A program made the translations under genes and the position numbers. A stretch of DNA of 64,000 bases from Tragulus kanchil (lineage: Eukaryota > Chordata > Mammalia > Artiodactyla > Tragulidae). The notes beneath the pieces were generated by a model that worked only from the letters and a program-made list of their open reading frames with translations, was not told where the DNA came from and made no database searches. Numbering within the stretch: position 1 is the stretch's first letter; each line of letters starts with the position of its first letter. Shown piece after piece: positions 47,776-64,000 of this stretch. The stretch covers positions 15,331,471 through 15,395,470 of the forward strand of contig JAIOJX010000027.1 in NCBI GenBank assembly GCA_022376925.1, read 5' to 3'.

Positions 47776-49219
47776 GGCATTTGGCACATTTTCCACGGCA
47801 CTGGTGTCATGTCTGCAGCTGTGCACGCAGCGTCTGTGTCACGCTGGGCACATTAAAGCACCACAGAGACCACGCGGCGTGCAGAGGAGGGCGCGCCTCG
47901 CTCCCGGGCAAACGCCGCCCTGCTTCCACGGGGCCTAAGCCTCCCAGGAGTCTGGCTTATCTGGGGGACCCGTCCCGATGGGCACCGAGGAGCAGAGCCT
48001 CCTTGTTTCCACGTCCGCTCCTTGCCTGTCTTTCTCTAGGCGCCGGGCTTCACGACGGCCAGGGCCTTGCCCGTGACGCCCGCCGCCACCGGCCCGTCTA
48101 GCGCGCCCAGGCTGAGGGACGGGGCGGCGGGCCAGCGGGCGTGGCCGTCGCAGAGGCCGGTGTCCTCCCAGAAACGAAGCCTCGGGGCGTCTCTGGGGGC
48201 CGGCGGCGGCTGGGCGCGGGCGTCGAGGCCCCGCGCTCCGCACACGGGAGGGCCGAGGGCTGCCCGCGGCTGCCGACCGAGCCGCCGGGCACACGGCAGA
48301 GACGCGGCTGCCTCTCCCCAGACCCGCTCCTGCGCCGAGCCCGGGGCGGCCCTCTCCGCTCGGGGCCGCGGCCAGAGAACGCGGGCGGGAGGGACGCAGG
48401 CGGCCACCGCTCCGGCCCCTGGACACGCCGTCCCCTGCCCTCTCGACGGCCGGCTGAGTGGGCGGGATGCCGCAGAGGAGCCTGACGCCCTGAGGACGGT
48501 GGCGGCCAGACGGGAGGAGCGCGCTCCGGGGACGCCCGGGCTCGCAGCCGCCTCCCTCGCGGGCCTGCGCCGGCCGGGAGAAGCGGCCCTGCCGCGGGCG
48601 CTCCGCGGAGGGTCTGGGGCCGTCTGTCAACAGCGGCTCGTTTCACTCAGCCGGGGACACGGGCACGATGGCCGCACCCTAGGAGGGGGCTCAGCCGCGG
48701 GTCCCGGTCACCCGACACGCCACGCGGCCGAGGGCCACCCAGGCTGCCTTTTCTCAACAGGAAGTCCAGCCCCGCTGACCTCCGTGAAAACTACAATGAG
48801 CGGCCCCGAGAGAGACACGGGCCGGTGCAGAAGCGATGAAACCTTCCTTCAGGTTGAACCAGCGTCTTCCTTCAGCAGGAACGCGGTCTCCGCGCCCGCT
48901 GTGGCCCGCGGTGTCTGCAGAGACGCCCCGCGACCCCTGCCCCGGGCCCGGGCGGAGGCGCTGGGGGCCGAAGGCCACGGCCAGCTCCCCCCTGTGCAGG
49001 GCGCGCCCGCGGGCCCCATGGAAGCGCTCCTGTCCACGCCCCGAGCCAGACGGGGTGCTCACGGTCAGAAGACGATTTGGGGACAGTGTCTTCCCCTCAG
49101 CCGCCGGGACTGGGGAAGGCGGACCCGCGTCAGCCGCCCCCGACGGCCACGTCCTGTGCCCTCGGCGCCGCCGCCTCCCCGTCACGGGCGGCGCACGAGC
49201 CGAGCCCCGGCGACCTCAC

Positions 49220-49300
49220 CTGCCCGGCCAGCATCTCGTAGAGCAGGACGCCGTAGGCCCACCAGTCCACGGACTTCCCGTACGGCTGATAGGCGATGAT
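49220..49300 (-). CDS. PRKCA: PRKCA exon 14: P+1 loop to alpha-F, residues 509-535
   Basis: An 81-bp, 27-codon exon reading [20 protein letters not shown] then YEMLAGQ. It carries the [15 protein letters not shown] alpha-F segment with the conserved Asp of subdomain IX that anchors the catalytic core. The acceptor is GCCTTCACAG before ATCATC and the donor is GGGCAG then GTGAGG. Both junctions are phase 0. A damaged partial copy of this exon sits about 1.1 kb higher, at 50384-50439, at the junction of duplication M. Confidence 0.97.
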
Positions 49301-51507
49301 CTGTGAAGGCAAGCACACAGACGGCACTGAGTGTGTGGACGGCGGAGGCCGGCGTGCGGCGTTCACTCTCTGCTCACACACGGGGCGGTGCTGGTGCTGT
49401 CGCTGGGGCTCGAAGAGGGTCCTTCAGATCGGACTCGGAGAACTCGAGCCACCTGGGAGCTCGGGACCCCCCCTCCAAGCCCACCCGGAGACGCCCTTTT
49501 GGAAAGGAGATTTCCCTGTTCTCTTGGGTGAAAAGGATTTGGGCATTGAGGTGGATTTCATTGTTTGGAAAAAGCCAGAAATCATTCAGAGTAAAGGTCT
49601 GGTAAATAAGATGATCAAATGGTGTCACACAATTCTGCTGAAGTTAATAAGACAGGGAGGAAGGGGAAGAGAGAGAAGAATGAGGGGGAAAACTCCAGTT
49701 TCCTTGTGCTGCACAACGCCAGGGGGCATCTGCCGAAGGAACGAGGTTTCAGAGTGTTTTAAAAAGAGACAGGAAACGTGATACTCCAGTGTAAGAGCCG
49801 GGCCTCGTCTGAGTCTTGGTTCAAACCAACCAACTGTAAAAAGAGGAATGGTGAAGCCAGGCCACGGTCGGAGGCTGGCCGGTGCTGGGGGCCGCTGCCG
49901 ACACGGTCCCGGGGGCCCGGGCTCTGAGGGCTGGCTGCAGCGGGTCCCTCCGGGTTAGAGCGAGTGGGTGCACGGGCAAAGTGCGTCAGAGACGAAGTGC
50001 CTGTGGCTGAAATGACGTTCACGAGCTCCAGTAACACGGGGTCGGGAGGCACTGGCGTTGCCCAGGGGCCCGAGACGCTGCCCGGCTCCCCGCCCCGCCC
50101 TCAGGGGCTCCCAGGCGCCAAGCTGGCTGGAAGCCCCGGCCCCGGGGAAGGGGGCGGCTCGGGCGTGCCCCCTGCGCCAGGCCTGTGGCCGCGCGGGGCT
50201 CGAGGGGGAGGCGCCCAGGGGCTCCGCACGGCCACCTGCCGTCCCGCACACAGGCCGGACTCTGGGCGTTCCAGGGTATTCTCCGAGCCAGTCCACGTCT
50301 CAGTCAGTGCCCGGGACGTCAGCTAAGCCCTGCGGGCTGCCCACCCCTTCCTGTCGCGGTGGCGAGCACTGCTCGCTCTGGGCGAGCAGGACGTCAGGCC
50401 CACCAGTCCACGGACTTCGCACGGCTGATAGGCGATGATGGGGCAAGCACACAGACGGCACTGAGTGTGTGGACGGCGGAGGCGCGCGCGTCACTCTCTG
50501 CTCACACACGGGGCGGTGCTGGTGCTGTCGCTGGGGCTCGAAGAGGGTCCTTCAGATCGGACTCGGAGAACTCGAGCCACCTGGGAGCTCGGGACCCCCC
50601 CTCCAAGCCCACCCGGAGACGCCCTTTTGGAAAGGAGATTTCCCTGTTCTCTTGGGTGAAAAGGATTTGGGCATTGAGGTGGATTTCATTGTTTGGAAAA
50701 AGCCAGAAATCATTCAGAGTAAAGGTCTGGTAAATAAGATGATCAAATGGTGTCACACAATTCTGCTGAAGTTAATAAGACAGGGAGGAAGGGGAAGAGA
50801 GAGAAGAATGAGGGGGAAAACTCCAGTTTCCTTGTGCTGCACAACGCCAGGGGGCATCTGCCGAAGGAACGAGGTTTCAGAGTGTTTTAAAAAGAGACAG
50901 GAAACGTGATACTCCAGTGTAAGAGCCGGGCCTCGTCTGAGTCTTGGTTCAAACCAACCAACTGTAAAAAGAGGAATGGTGAAGCCAGGCCACGGTCGGA
51001 GGCTGGCCGGTGCTGGGGGCCGCTGCCGACACGGTCCCGGGGGCCCGGGCTCTGAGGGCTGGCTGCAGCGGGTCCCTCCGGGTTAGAGCGAGTGGGTGCA
51101 CGGGCAAAGTGCGTCAGAGACGAAGTGCCTGTGGCTGAAATGACGTTCACGAGCTCCAGTAACACGGGGTCGGGAGGCACTGGCGTTGCCCAGGGGCCCG
51201 AGACGCTGCCCGGCTCCCCGCCCCGCCCTCAGGGGCTCCCAGGCGCCAAGCTGGCTGGAAGCCCCGGCCCCGGGGAAGGGGGCGGCTCAGGCGAGCCCCC
51301 TGCTCCAGACCTGTGGCCGCCCTGGGCTCGAGGGGGAGGCGCCCAGGGGCTCCGCACGGCCACCTGCCGTTCCGCACACACGCCGGACTCTGGGCGTTCC
51401 AGGGTATTCTCCGAGCCAGTCCTACGTCTCAGTCAGTGCCCGGGACGTCAGCTAAGCCCTGCGGGGCTGCCCACCCCTTCCTGTCGCGTGTGGCGAGCAC
51501 TGCTCGC
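49241..51507 (+). repeat. Tandem duplication M (period about 1128-1143)
   Basis: Copy 1 is 49241-50376 and copy 2 is 50384-51507. Copy 2 starts inside exon 14 with several small deletions (four in the exon, and CTGTGAA and GCCGGCGTGCGG regions shortened) and then matches copy 1 closely. Differences are frequent again near 50165/51293. Confidence 0.95.
50384..50439 (-). pseudogene. Broken partial copy of PRKCA exon 14
   Basis: 56 bases match the first 60 bases of exon 14 (49241-49300) but lack four bases at two places (around GTAGG and CCGTA). The acceptor AG is gone because the ctgtgaa that follows the true exon on the plus strand is missing. It cannot be spliced or read in frame. It is the leading edge of the second copy in duplication M. 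The errors are small indels, as expected from an uncorrected long read, so it is more likely an assembly product than a real decayed exon. Confidence 0.8.
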
Positions 51508-52885
51508 GTGGCTGGAGGAGGGCGCGGTCCTCTGGCCGCCCCACGTGGGCGGGAACGGGGGCACGCTGGAACCCGGCAGCGCTCTGTCTTGTTCCCTTGA
51601 CAAGAGAATGAGAACAAGAGGAACCTGGAGGTCCAGTGCCTTCTGACGACTGTCTGCTCGCGTCTGAAAACTTGGAAAGTACAAACATAAACACAAGACA
51701 CAAACACCCTACCAACACGTGTCTCTAGTCTATTCCCTAGTGACACGGAAGGATGGGGCCCCGCCCGCCGGACAGCGCTGCCTCGAAGCCCGCCTGAGGG
51801 GCGAGGAGCCGCAGGGCCTCCCTGGGAGAGACGGGCTCCCTCACCGACTCCTAGGCTGCCAGGCCCTCGGCACGCCACGTGCAGCCCAGAGCGCCAGAAA
51901 CTACTCTCACTCTTACTTTTTAGGGGACGGAGCTGAGATGCATGAAGCGTATGAAATCTGCCCCAAACCAAGTAAAAGCGGCACTCTGAATACTGACATA
52001 TTTGTTTTAAAACTACGATTTATGGCTTTCAAATACACATAACCACTCACACTGGGATTAATAAAATATGAATCAAAGAGCTCTAAGGATGAGTTTAACA
52101 AGATTCAAAATCATCATTTCAGTTGCTGTAACTGTATTTCAAAAGCCCTTGAGTGAAATTTGCTCTTGTAACTATGCTAAAGCCAGGCCCTGCATCTGTT
52201 CTCATTAATCAGTGTTTTAGTGTCTTTTTACAAATTTTTAGTTTGAAGTGTAGGATGTACAACACTGTGCGAGCCTCAGGTGGACGGCAAAGAGGCCCAC
52301 GTGTGCCTGCGTGCGGCGTCGCCTCGGCCGCCCCCGGGAGGTACCGACGGCCTGCTTCCCAAGCGGCGGCCGCGGGCAGCCCCTCAAGCTGGCCAGCTCA
52401 CCCCGCCCAGAGTGTATGAGGTTGCTGGGGACACAGCGGAGTCTTCCACCGTTAGTGACAGGCTGGGCTTTAGCATTCAGCTGGAGCATGACCCCTGGGG
52501 ACAGTCTGTGTCCCAGTCTCTGCCCCGGATGAGATGGGACGGTTCAAAGACCGGAGCCGCAAGGAGGTGGCGACCACATCGCTGCACACGCGCGTTGGGC
52601 GTGACGCTGGCTTCGCCCTCAGTGAGCCGGGAACACCTTCAAATCACCAGCCTCGCTGCGAGGGGAACCCGCTAGAGGGGTCCAACAGGAGGCCCCGGCA
52701 CTCGGAGGCCCCGCGCTCCGGTGCAGCGGACACCACGCGACGCCACCCCGTGAGCCCCGCGCCCTGCCCCGTCCCCTTCGGCGGCCCAGGCCTCTGAACA
52801 CGGCAGTGCAGACGGGGAGGGTTCGGGCGCAAAATCCCCAAACCAGGACCTCATGGGCAGCTTTTCATTTTGGACATAGTGGGTC

Positions 52886-53290
52886 CAACCGTTGTTTGTG
52901 TCCAAGTCTTTGTGAGCCCCTGGCCGGCAGCGCGCCAGGCGTCCCTGTCCTTCACTGTCTCCCGGAGTTTGCTCAAACGCACGTCCACTGAGCCGGTGAC
53001 GCCACCCGGCCGTCTCAGCCTCTGTCCCCCCCCCCCGACTCTCGCTTTCCCAGCATCCGGGTCTTTCCGGTGAGTCGGCTCTTCGCACCAGACTGCCAAA
53101 GGGCGGAGCTTCAGCGCGAGTCCTCCCAGAGCGCTGGGGACTGAGTTCCTTTCGGAGGGACTGTTCCGCTCTCCTTGCAGCCCACGGGTCTCCTGAGAGG
53201 CTTCTCCAACACCACAGTTCAAAAGCACCAATGCCTCGGCGCTCAGTCGTCTTTACATGCCAATTCTCACATCTACATGTGACTGCTGGA
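52886..53290 (-). repeat. BovB (RTE) LINE 3' end
   Basis: Reverse-complement BovB over about 400 bp: GCGCGCCAGGCGTCCCTGTC, TCCCGGAGTTTGCTCAAACG, CGGTGACGCCACCCGGCCGT, GCTTCTCCAACACCACAGTT and CAATGCCTCGGCGCTCAGTC. Intron 13, same strand as PRKCA. Confidence 0.93.
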
Positions 53291-54164
53291 ACAGCCACGG
53301 CTTTGACGAGCTGGGCTGTTCTTAAAATTAACTTCCCTTGGCTCTTTTTTAACTCTTTAAAAATCGTGGCTGCGTCGATGCACTTCGGGCTTGCGTTCTA
53401 TTTCTGCTGGACAGGACTGGTCTCGACTGCGTCCTACTGGCTCCCACCCCCGCCCGGTCCCCCGGCTCCTGCTGGCTCCGGCGGCCACCTCGGGCCAAGG
53501 CCGCGGCTCGGGGACGGCAGCCTGGACGGGCGGCTGCCTGGGGTCCGTCCCTGATGGGGACGGGAGGAGGGCTCTCGGCACTGGAGGCAGCGCCAAGCCC
53601 AGGACACGCCCAGCACTCCGCGGCCTCCAGCGAAGGGCTTCCCCAGACGCTGTTCCCAGGGCAGGAAGCTCACGGGAGGAGAGGCAGGCTCGGCAGGAAG
53701 GCTGGGGCTGGCGACCTCCCCAGAGCACACGGGAGACAGAGGCGGGTCCCCATGGGGCCACTGTCACCGGCTCCACGGCTGTTCACCATCCGACCATTAC
53801 TACAGTCTGAAGCCAGGAGCTCGGGGGCGTCAGGATGCTGCGAACGGCCGCCTGCCACGTAAGCGGGGTGTGGACGGCTGTCTCCCGGCCTGGGCACAGG
53901 ACCGGGGAGAACGGGGGCGGAGGGGCAGCTTCTCCCCTCCTAGGAGACCAAGGCCCACGGCAGCTGGCAGGATGTCACTACGGGGCCACCCGCCCCTCTG
54001 CCCTCCGCCAGGGCGGTGCAACGCGCAGCAAGGGCACGGGGCTTCGTGGAACTGGGCGGCACGTGCGGCTTCGGACGCTGACAGCAACGGCGACCAAGAC
54101 GTCCCCCGGGCGCCAGGGTCTGTCTCTCTGTCGCTGCCTGGCGCCCACACGAACCCTCAGCGGT

Positions 54165-54310
54165 AGGAGCAGCCTGTTTCAAAGACGAAGACACGGGGCG
54201 CAGAGGGTTACGCAGCTGGCCCGAGGCTGCACACCCAGTGAAAGGCCAAGCTGGGATCTGAACCCTGGACATCTGGCCCTGGGCTCCACAATCTGGACCA
54301 AAGTGGTATC
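54165..54310 (-). repeat. MIR SINE
   Basis: AGGGTTACGCAGCTGGCCCG, AAAGGCCAAGCTGGGATCTG and GAACCCTGGACATCTGGCCC follow the reverse complement of the MIR core and tRNA part. Confidence 0.7.
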
Positions 54311-54539
54311 TCCATTACGACCGATGACCCTGCACTGATACATCGTTATCCCCAGAGCCCAGGGCTGCATCGGGGCTCACTCTTGGCCTGTGCGTCCTAC
54401 GGAGTTTGGAGCCTCTTTCCTGACGTGTACCCACCGCTGTGCTATTCTTGTTCACAAGAGTCTTCAAACCCCTCTGTGCCCCATGTTCCCCCTGGACCAC
54501 GGCAGTGACTAACCTTCCCCATGTTCTTCCCAGAGTGCC

Positions 54540-54925
54540 GTGCTGAGTGCACACCTGAGCGGGCTTTTCAGACGGGTTTCCTCCACGGTACCGTGTGTGC
54601 TGAGGCTCCCGCCGGTCCTTGTCGTGGCTGAGAGGTTTTCAGTGCTGCGTAACGTTCCGCCATCTAGACGTGAAGCCCTTCATTTACTCACTCACCCGCC
54701 GAAGGACGCCGCGGCGGCCCCGGGTCTGGGCAGCGACGATTAAGCTGCCGTAAGCACGTGTGTGCAGGCCTCTGTGCAGACGGAAGCCTTCGGCTCGTGT
54801 GGGTAGCCACGCCGGAGCACAAAGGCAGGATCGTACGGCGAAGAACACGTTTAGCTTCGTAAGAAACTGCCCAGCTGTCTTCCACGGGGCTGCACCGGTC
54901 CCGGAGGAGCCAGTGGTAAAACTCT
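54540..54925 (+). repeat. L1 LINE 3' region fragment
   Basis: GTGCTGCGTAACGTTCCGCC, AAGCCCTTCATTTACTCACT, GGCAGCGACGATTAAGCTGC and AGAAACTGCCCAGCTGTCTT match diverged L1 3' sequence. CpG-enriched relative to the family, as is typical of this GC-rich locus. Confidence 0.6.
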
Positions 54926-57084
54926 GAGTACACCTTCAGACTTCCGACCCGGCGGAAGCCGCTCGCCCGCGCATGGTGTTTGTCTGCACCTGGGGCGTGC
55001 TCCCGCGGGTCGTCAGCGGCCCACTGATGAGGTGTCAAGAACCCTGAGTTTCCTGGGCAGAAGGCACCCCTATTCCAAGGCTCTTTGCAAAATCCCCAGC
55101 TCTTCCTAGGGCTAATCTCTCTTGAACTCCTCTGCAGTATTTGGTCATCAAGGACTAAGTCAGGAAGTCAATCACGAAACGACGAAGGCTCGGAAAGCAC
55201 CATCCCACCCTGCTGGCCTGGGTCCCCCAACCCCCAGCATCTTTAGCCCCGTGCCGAAGTCCGTATTTCTTGTTGTGTCAAAAGAAAAAAAAAAAGGAAC
55301 ACCTTCAGATTCTTTCTCTTTTCCCAGGCTGATATTTTTAAGAGCTTCTTATAGCGAGATACACTAAGATATGATACTCACAGGAGCAGAGGCCAACCTC
55401 AGCCACCTTGTACTGGACGGGTCTCCCGTTATCCCCGGGGCAGCCGAGGCCTGGCCAGCTCGCGGGCAAGCACCCTGCAGGAGAGGGGCAGACTGGGCTC
55501 CACCCCGGGAGGGAACTCTCAGAGCGGATGGCTGCGTCTCTCCGCCCCTGCAGGAAAGCTCAGGCTGAGGGGGCCGAGGGGAGCCCTGCAGAGCTGGGGA
55601 CGGTGCCCTTCAGCCTGCAGCCAAATCCAGCCTGACCTCTCCGTGTGCAGCCTAGGAGTTGAGCATAGCTTTACATTTCTTAAATGCAAAAGGAAAAACG
55701 TCAAAAAGACGATCAGTCTTTTGAGTCTTTTGGCAGGAACAGCTGCTCAAACTGGTGAAATCTAAAATGTAGATGAAGGCAAAGCGTGAAACAGCTCCTC
55801 TCTAGCTCTTACCAGGAAAAGCCTGCTGGTTCGGCTTTGTGGCCCCTCGGCAGAGGCGTGCTCCTGCCTGGGTCCTGGGTGCCCTGGAGATCGGCCCCCT
55901 TCAGGGTGTGCTGGGGGCTCTCGCACAAGGAGCTGAAGGCCTGCTGTGCAGGGGACTGTCCCCCGAGCACCCCCACCTGCCCTCACCCCGTGCGGCCTCG
56001 CAGGGAGAGCGCCCCGCCTCCCCCAGGATCAGGACGGACGCTGCCTCCCGTGGACGCAGACCTAGGGCAGTGGGTGGGCGTGATCCAACACGAAGTTCCA
56101 GGTGGCGTTGAGTGGGCCTCCGTGCCACGCCCTCGGGAGCCCCCGTGAGAACGTCTGAGTCAGCCACCGCAGGAGGAGAGACCGCACGGAAAGCAGAGAG
56201 AGGTGGCGCCGCGGGGCCGCGGCCAGGAGCCAGAGCCCAGGGCCCCTGCAGACCCTCCGGAGCCCGGCACGGCGCACTGGCCGGCACGGCCCCCGTGTCT
56301 GGACGGGCAGAACCCCAGCGGTATCGCGGCCGTGGTCTGAAGCCCTCACGTCGTGGGCTGGCTGCACAGCAGCAGATAACTGAAGCAACCGTCAGGTAAA
56401 ACAGGCCGCGGACGAAGCCCTTCCTCGGAGGCAGGCCGGCTTATCACCACCACAGCTAACCCTCAGAGCCGTACGCTGAAAGAGGCTCTCTGAGGACCCC
56501 ACGTCACAGACATCGTCCACGTTCTTAAACGAGCAGCACTGTAGCCGGAGTGGACCATGCCACCATAAAGAAAGAGCCGTGATCAACAGGAGCGCTTCCC
56601 TTCCCGGACACGTCCTGTCTGCTCAGACAGCTGCACGGAACCCATCCAGAACCAAGCGTGTGGCCGCCAGCCTCGGCCTCTCGAGTGGGTCTCTGGCTCG
56701 GCCCCCGCGGCCTGGTCGCTGGGCCCCGCTGGGGCGGCAGGTGGGGCCGACTCACTGCTCGAAGCCCCTGCTGGACCTCTGCCCTCTCCGTGGCTCAGGC
56801 CTCCTCTGCCGAGCAGGGAGCTGCTCAGCATGCTCCGGGCGCGTCTGAACAGAGCCACCACTCACGCAGGGGAAGAAGGGACGGGGACAGGAGCCCACTG
56901 TGTGCCCGTGGGGCCTCCATCAGCTGGAGGAAGAGGGTTTCCAGAGTTTCAGTCTGGGGTCCTCACGATGCGTGTGGCAACAGATCCAGCGCTCCCTGAG
57001 GCGCGAGGACCGCCGGCCCGCTCTTCGGGGGGCGCCCAGGAGCCCGGCCGGCCGCCTGCAGCCCGCAGCCCCACGGGGCACATC

Positions 57085-57190
57085 TTCCTCCTCGTCTGGA
57101 AAACAGGGGCCACGACGCTCACCTCCAGGGCTGCCGTCAGAATTAAACCAGGAATAGAGGCGTGTGGTCCCTGCCCGGGTGCCAGGGCTC
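57085..57190 (+). repeat. MIR SINE fragment
   Basis: CCTCGTCTGGAAAACAGGGG, AGGGCTGCCGTCAGAATTAA and GTGTGGTCCCTGCCCGGGTG resemble the MIR 3' half. Tentative. Confidence 0.45.
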
Positions 57191-58468
57191 TGGGCGTCAT
57201 CTCTGCCCGGACGTTCACCTCCGGGCAACTTTGCAAAGCCAACGGTGAAAAGGAATTCAGTGGTCTCTCTCCCATTTTTATTAAGACTTAAACACACCTT
57301 CAGCTGCAGGGCCAACCAGTGCAGCCACAGACTCCCGGGGGTGAGGACTAGCAGCGCATCACGGGGCTCGGGGGACGCGGCCAGGCCTGGGGGGCGGGAG
57401 TGTCAGGTCGCGGCGGCCCCCTGGGGACCACGCACGCCGTGCGGAGAGGCTGAGCAGCCCCGCTCGGAGCCCAGGTCTGCCTAGGCCCGGAGGCCCTGGG
57501 CTCATCACAGGGAAAACAGGGCCAACGCACCGATCCTGCCGACCCCACTGCGGGGAACAGACGAGCTGTCTCAGGGACATCACACGAGATGCCCAAGGCT
57601 CCGGAGAGCTGGCTGGGCCCGTTCAGCTCTGAAGCCAGGAAAGCTATGAGACAAAGAGCCGTGGGCAGACACTAAAATATATGAGATAATAGAAGCAACG
57701 TCATTCCTCGGAAAGACCTCAGACGAGTCAGATAATCTAAGGAAGACTCCCCGCCTCCCCAGACGCCTGGCCTGGGCTCTTTAATTGTCCCTCGGGGGAG
57801 GCGGCTGCCTCATCTTCTCCTGCGAGCCGGAGTCACTGGGCCGTGACCCGAGGCGGAGGGAAATGGGCCTTTGATGGAAAGAAGCGCCTTTTGGTTTATC
57901 ACTCTCCTTCTTTAATCAGGGGCTTTCTCCGAGGCCGTGCACCGGGCTGGCGTGGGGGTCTGCACTCAGAAGCCCGGGCTCAGAGGGGCCGCTGCCCCCC
58001 GCCCCCCACCGGCTTCTATCTCGTCTCCCTGTCTCTTCGTGTCGTGCAGGGGCTAATTCGCTGCCTGGCTGCCCGCCTGTGTGTACCCCACGGGGTCTCT
58101 GCTCATCTGACTTTTAGATCCCTTTACTCTCCCGGGCTCCACAACCCTTTCCCCAGAGGCCAGGAGGCATCTCCAGGGAGGTGGGTGTTTTGGCCCTCTG
58201 GACCATCAGGGGTCCGGGGCTGACTTCCCGTCGACCTTCAGACCCTGGGGTTCCCCAGTCATGGATGAGGAGGAGTGTGAGGCCAACCTCCCCGCTCTGT
58301 CCCCAGCGATCACCCTTCCAGTACCTGCCACCGGCGTGGACCCTGGCGTCTCGGCCGGGAGGAACCTACCCGTGTGGTCTCAGCCAAGTGCTCGCAGGAT
58401 CTGTGGGATGACCGCAGTGGCCATGCTGCTCTGTCTTTTTATTTTTATTTTTTTTGGAGGTGGGGGGG

Positions 58469-58723
58469 CACTTCTATTGGTCTTTCATTTATCTATTTTC
58501 ATCCATCTTTGTTCTTTGGCTCCTGCGGGCCTCCCATCGCGGTGGCCGCTGTCGTCGCAGAGCACCAGCTCTGGGCGCATGCGCTCCAGAGCTCCGGCTC
58601 GGTCATTGGACACATCGGTCCAGCCGCTCCGCGGCACGTGGGATCTTCCCAGGCCAGGGATCGAACCGGCGCCCCTTGCCCTGCAAGGCGGTGTCCTTAC
58701 CCACTGGACCACCAGGGCAGCCC
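58469..58723 (-). repeat. CHR-2-like SINE
   Basis: Reverse complement of the same family as 46818: CATCTTTGTTCTTTGGCTCC, GGGCCTCCCATCGCGGTGGC, GGGATCTTCCCAGGCCAGGG and GACCACCAGGGCAGCCC. Confidence 0.93.
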
Positions 58724-58797
58724 TGCTCCGTCTTTCTTCTAACACGTGTGGAGCAGTCTCCTTCCTGTGTCACGAAGCTGCCTACACGCCAGTGAGG

Positions 58798-58932
58798 AGG
58801 AATGGCTCCCGCTCCTGCCCAGAAAGCCCCAGGCACAGAGGGGCCTGGAAGCCTGCAGCCCAGGGGCTCTTCCTGACCCGGGGATGGAGCCTCATCTCCC
58901 GCACTGGCAGGTGGGCTCTGTAACACCGAGAC
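58798..58932. repeat. Two Bov-tA fragments in opposite orientation
   Basis: 58798-58868 reads like plus-strand Bov-tA (CAGAGGGGCCTGGAAGCCTG). 58866-58932 reads like the minus strand (TCTTCCTGACCCGGGGATGG, GGCAGGTGGGCTCTGTAACA). Confidence 0.55.
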
Positions 58933-59004
58933 CCCGTCTGAGGACCAAGTACGCCCTGGACAGGAGCCTGGCGTCTGACCGGCTAATCATTCCGATTTCC
59001 TGAC

Positions 59005-59280
59005 ACAGATAACAAACTTGTGGTCACCGAAGGGGACAGGTGGGCAGGGATAAATCAGGAGTGTGGGATTAATGGATACACACCACTGTACATAAAAGAA
59101 ACAAGGATGTGCCGATAGCACGGGGAACTACGGTCAGTATTTTACAATAACCTACGATGGAAAAGAATCTGAAAAAGAACATGAATGTTCTTATAATAAC
59201 TGATCACTGGTTCACCTGAAACTAACATGATGTAAATCAACTATACTTCAATACAAAAATTAACAATAACAAAACAAAAC
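59005..59280 (+). repeat. Artiodactyl L1 LINE 3' end
   Basis: GATAACAAACTTGTGGTCAC, CACCACTGTACATAAAAGAA, AGCACGGGGAACTACGGTCA, GTAAATCAACTATACTTCAA and an A-rich end match the L1 3' UTR common in artiodactyls. Confidence 0.85.
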
Positions 59281-59553
59281 ACTCTGATTTTGGTAAAAGC
59301 CCTTCCTTGGGATCACCTGGAGCCAGTATTTCCACACGGAGCCTCTCATCGGAAGGTCCCTCCTTCTCTGCCCCACGGTGGGCCTTGCGTTACTCTGCCC
59401 GTGATGGTAAGAAATGCATTTTACCACACACCCATCTCACACGTACGCGTAACAGAAACAAGCGTTCCATGAGCAAGACGTGTCCTCACCGTGTGCAGAG
59501 AGCTCTCGATCCGCCTCTCACACACTGACGTGGAGACGCCCAGATCCCGCCTA

Positions 59554-60864
<1,311 letters not shown>

Positions 60865-60927
60865 CTGTAAATGATGCCTCTTTTATGAAGAAAGAACAGT
60901 CCAATGGAAATCTCTGCAGCATAGAAC
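60865..60927 (-). CDS. PRKCA: PRKCA exon 12: alpha-E helix, residues 441-462
   Basis: A 63-bp exon reading (Val)FYAAEISIGLFFLHKRGIIY(Arg). It forms the alpha-E helix leading into the catalytic loop. The acceptor is CTCTTGCAG before GTTCTAT and the donor is TTACAG then GTGTGT. Both ends split codons after the second base (GT/G for Val441, AG/G for Arg462), and both neighbours supply the missing base. The exon falls below a 60-residue cutoff in a six-frame translation, so it was found by translating the genomic sequence directly between exons 11 and 13. Confidence 0.96.

Positions 60928-64000
<3,073 letters not shown>

Noticed and set aside
48067..49299. A 410-codon plus-strand open frame
   Set aside because: It overlaps exon 14 on the wrong strand, with low-complexity Arg/Pro/Ala composition and no recognisable motif.

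Overview
The window is nuclear DNA from a ruminant artiodactyl (Pecora: cattle, sheep, goat or deer-like; I cannot tell which). The evidence is the repeat content: Bov-tA tRNA-core SINEs, BovB (RTE) LINE 3' ends, CHR-type SINEs with the 'cttccctggtgg' head, an artiodactyl L1 3' end, and older mammalian MIR, L2 and MER20 copies. There is no bacterial, phage or plasmid content.

The only protein-coding gene I can support is PRKCA (protein kinase C alpha) on the minus strand, entering from the right edge. Seven exons (human exons 11-17) lie at 62599-62508, 60927-60865, 59794-59656, 49300-49220, 42282-42175, 41176-41036 and 28338-28174. Each has AG/GT boundaries in compatible phase. Together they encode 262 residues that fall exactly on human numbering 411-672, from the ATP-site hinge to the terminal QSAV PDZ ligand: catalytic Asp463, DFG 481-483, activation-loop Thr497, turn motif Thr638 and hydrophobic motif Ser657. 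The first ten exons are outside the window. Downstream (below 28174) is a probable long 3' UTR that may end at an AATAAA near 19.05 kb (second copy near 20.14 kb). The last 19 kb (1-19,000) is intergenic, with a CpG-rich block at 0.53-1.29 kb. By human synteny (PRKCA then CACNG5, same direction) that block could be the CACNG5 promoter.

The most striking structure is a series of fourteen adjacent direct duplications, each with a period of about 1.06-1.17 kb, spread through intergenic, UTR and intron sequence. The units are unrelated to one another but almost the same length. Several junctions hold a shortened, indel-rich version of the sequence that lies just beyond the second copy, and many differences between copies are single-base indels or run-length changes. 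One junction contains a broken 56-bp piece of exon 14. This pattern fits unmerged contig ends joined by noisy long-read gap filling better than biology. The true locus is then about 14-15 kb shorter than shown, and each duplication needs checking before any biological reading.

The best candidate for real biology is a 27-bp in-frame tandem duplication of the exon 13 splice donor. It places a second identical donor hexamer (59628-59623) 27 bases into the intron. Its use would insert nine residues directly after the kinase APE motif.
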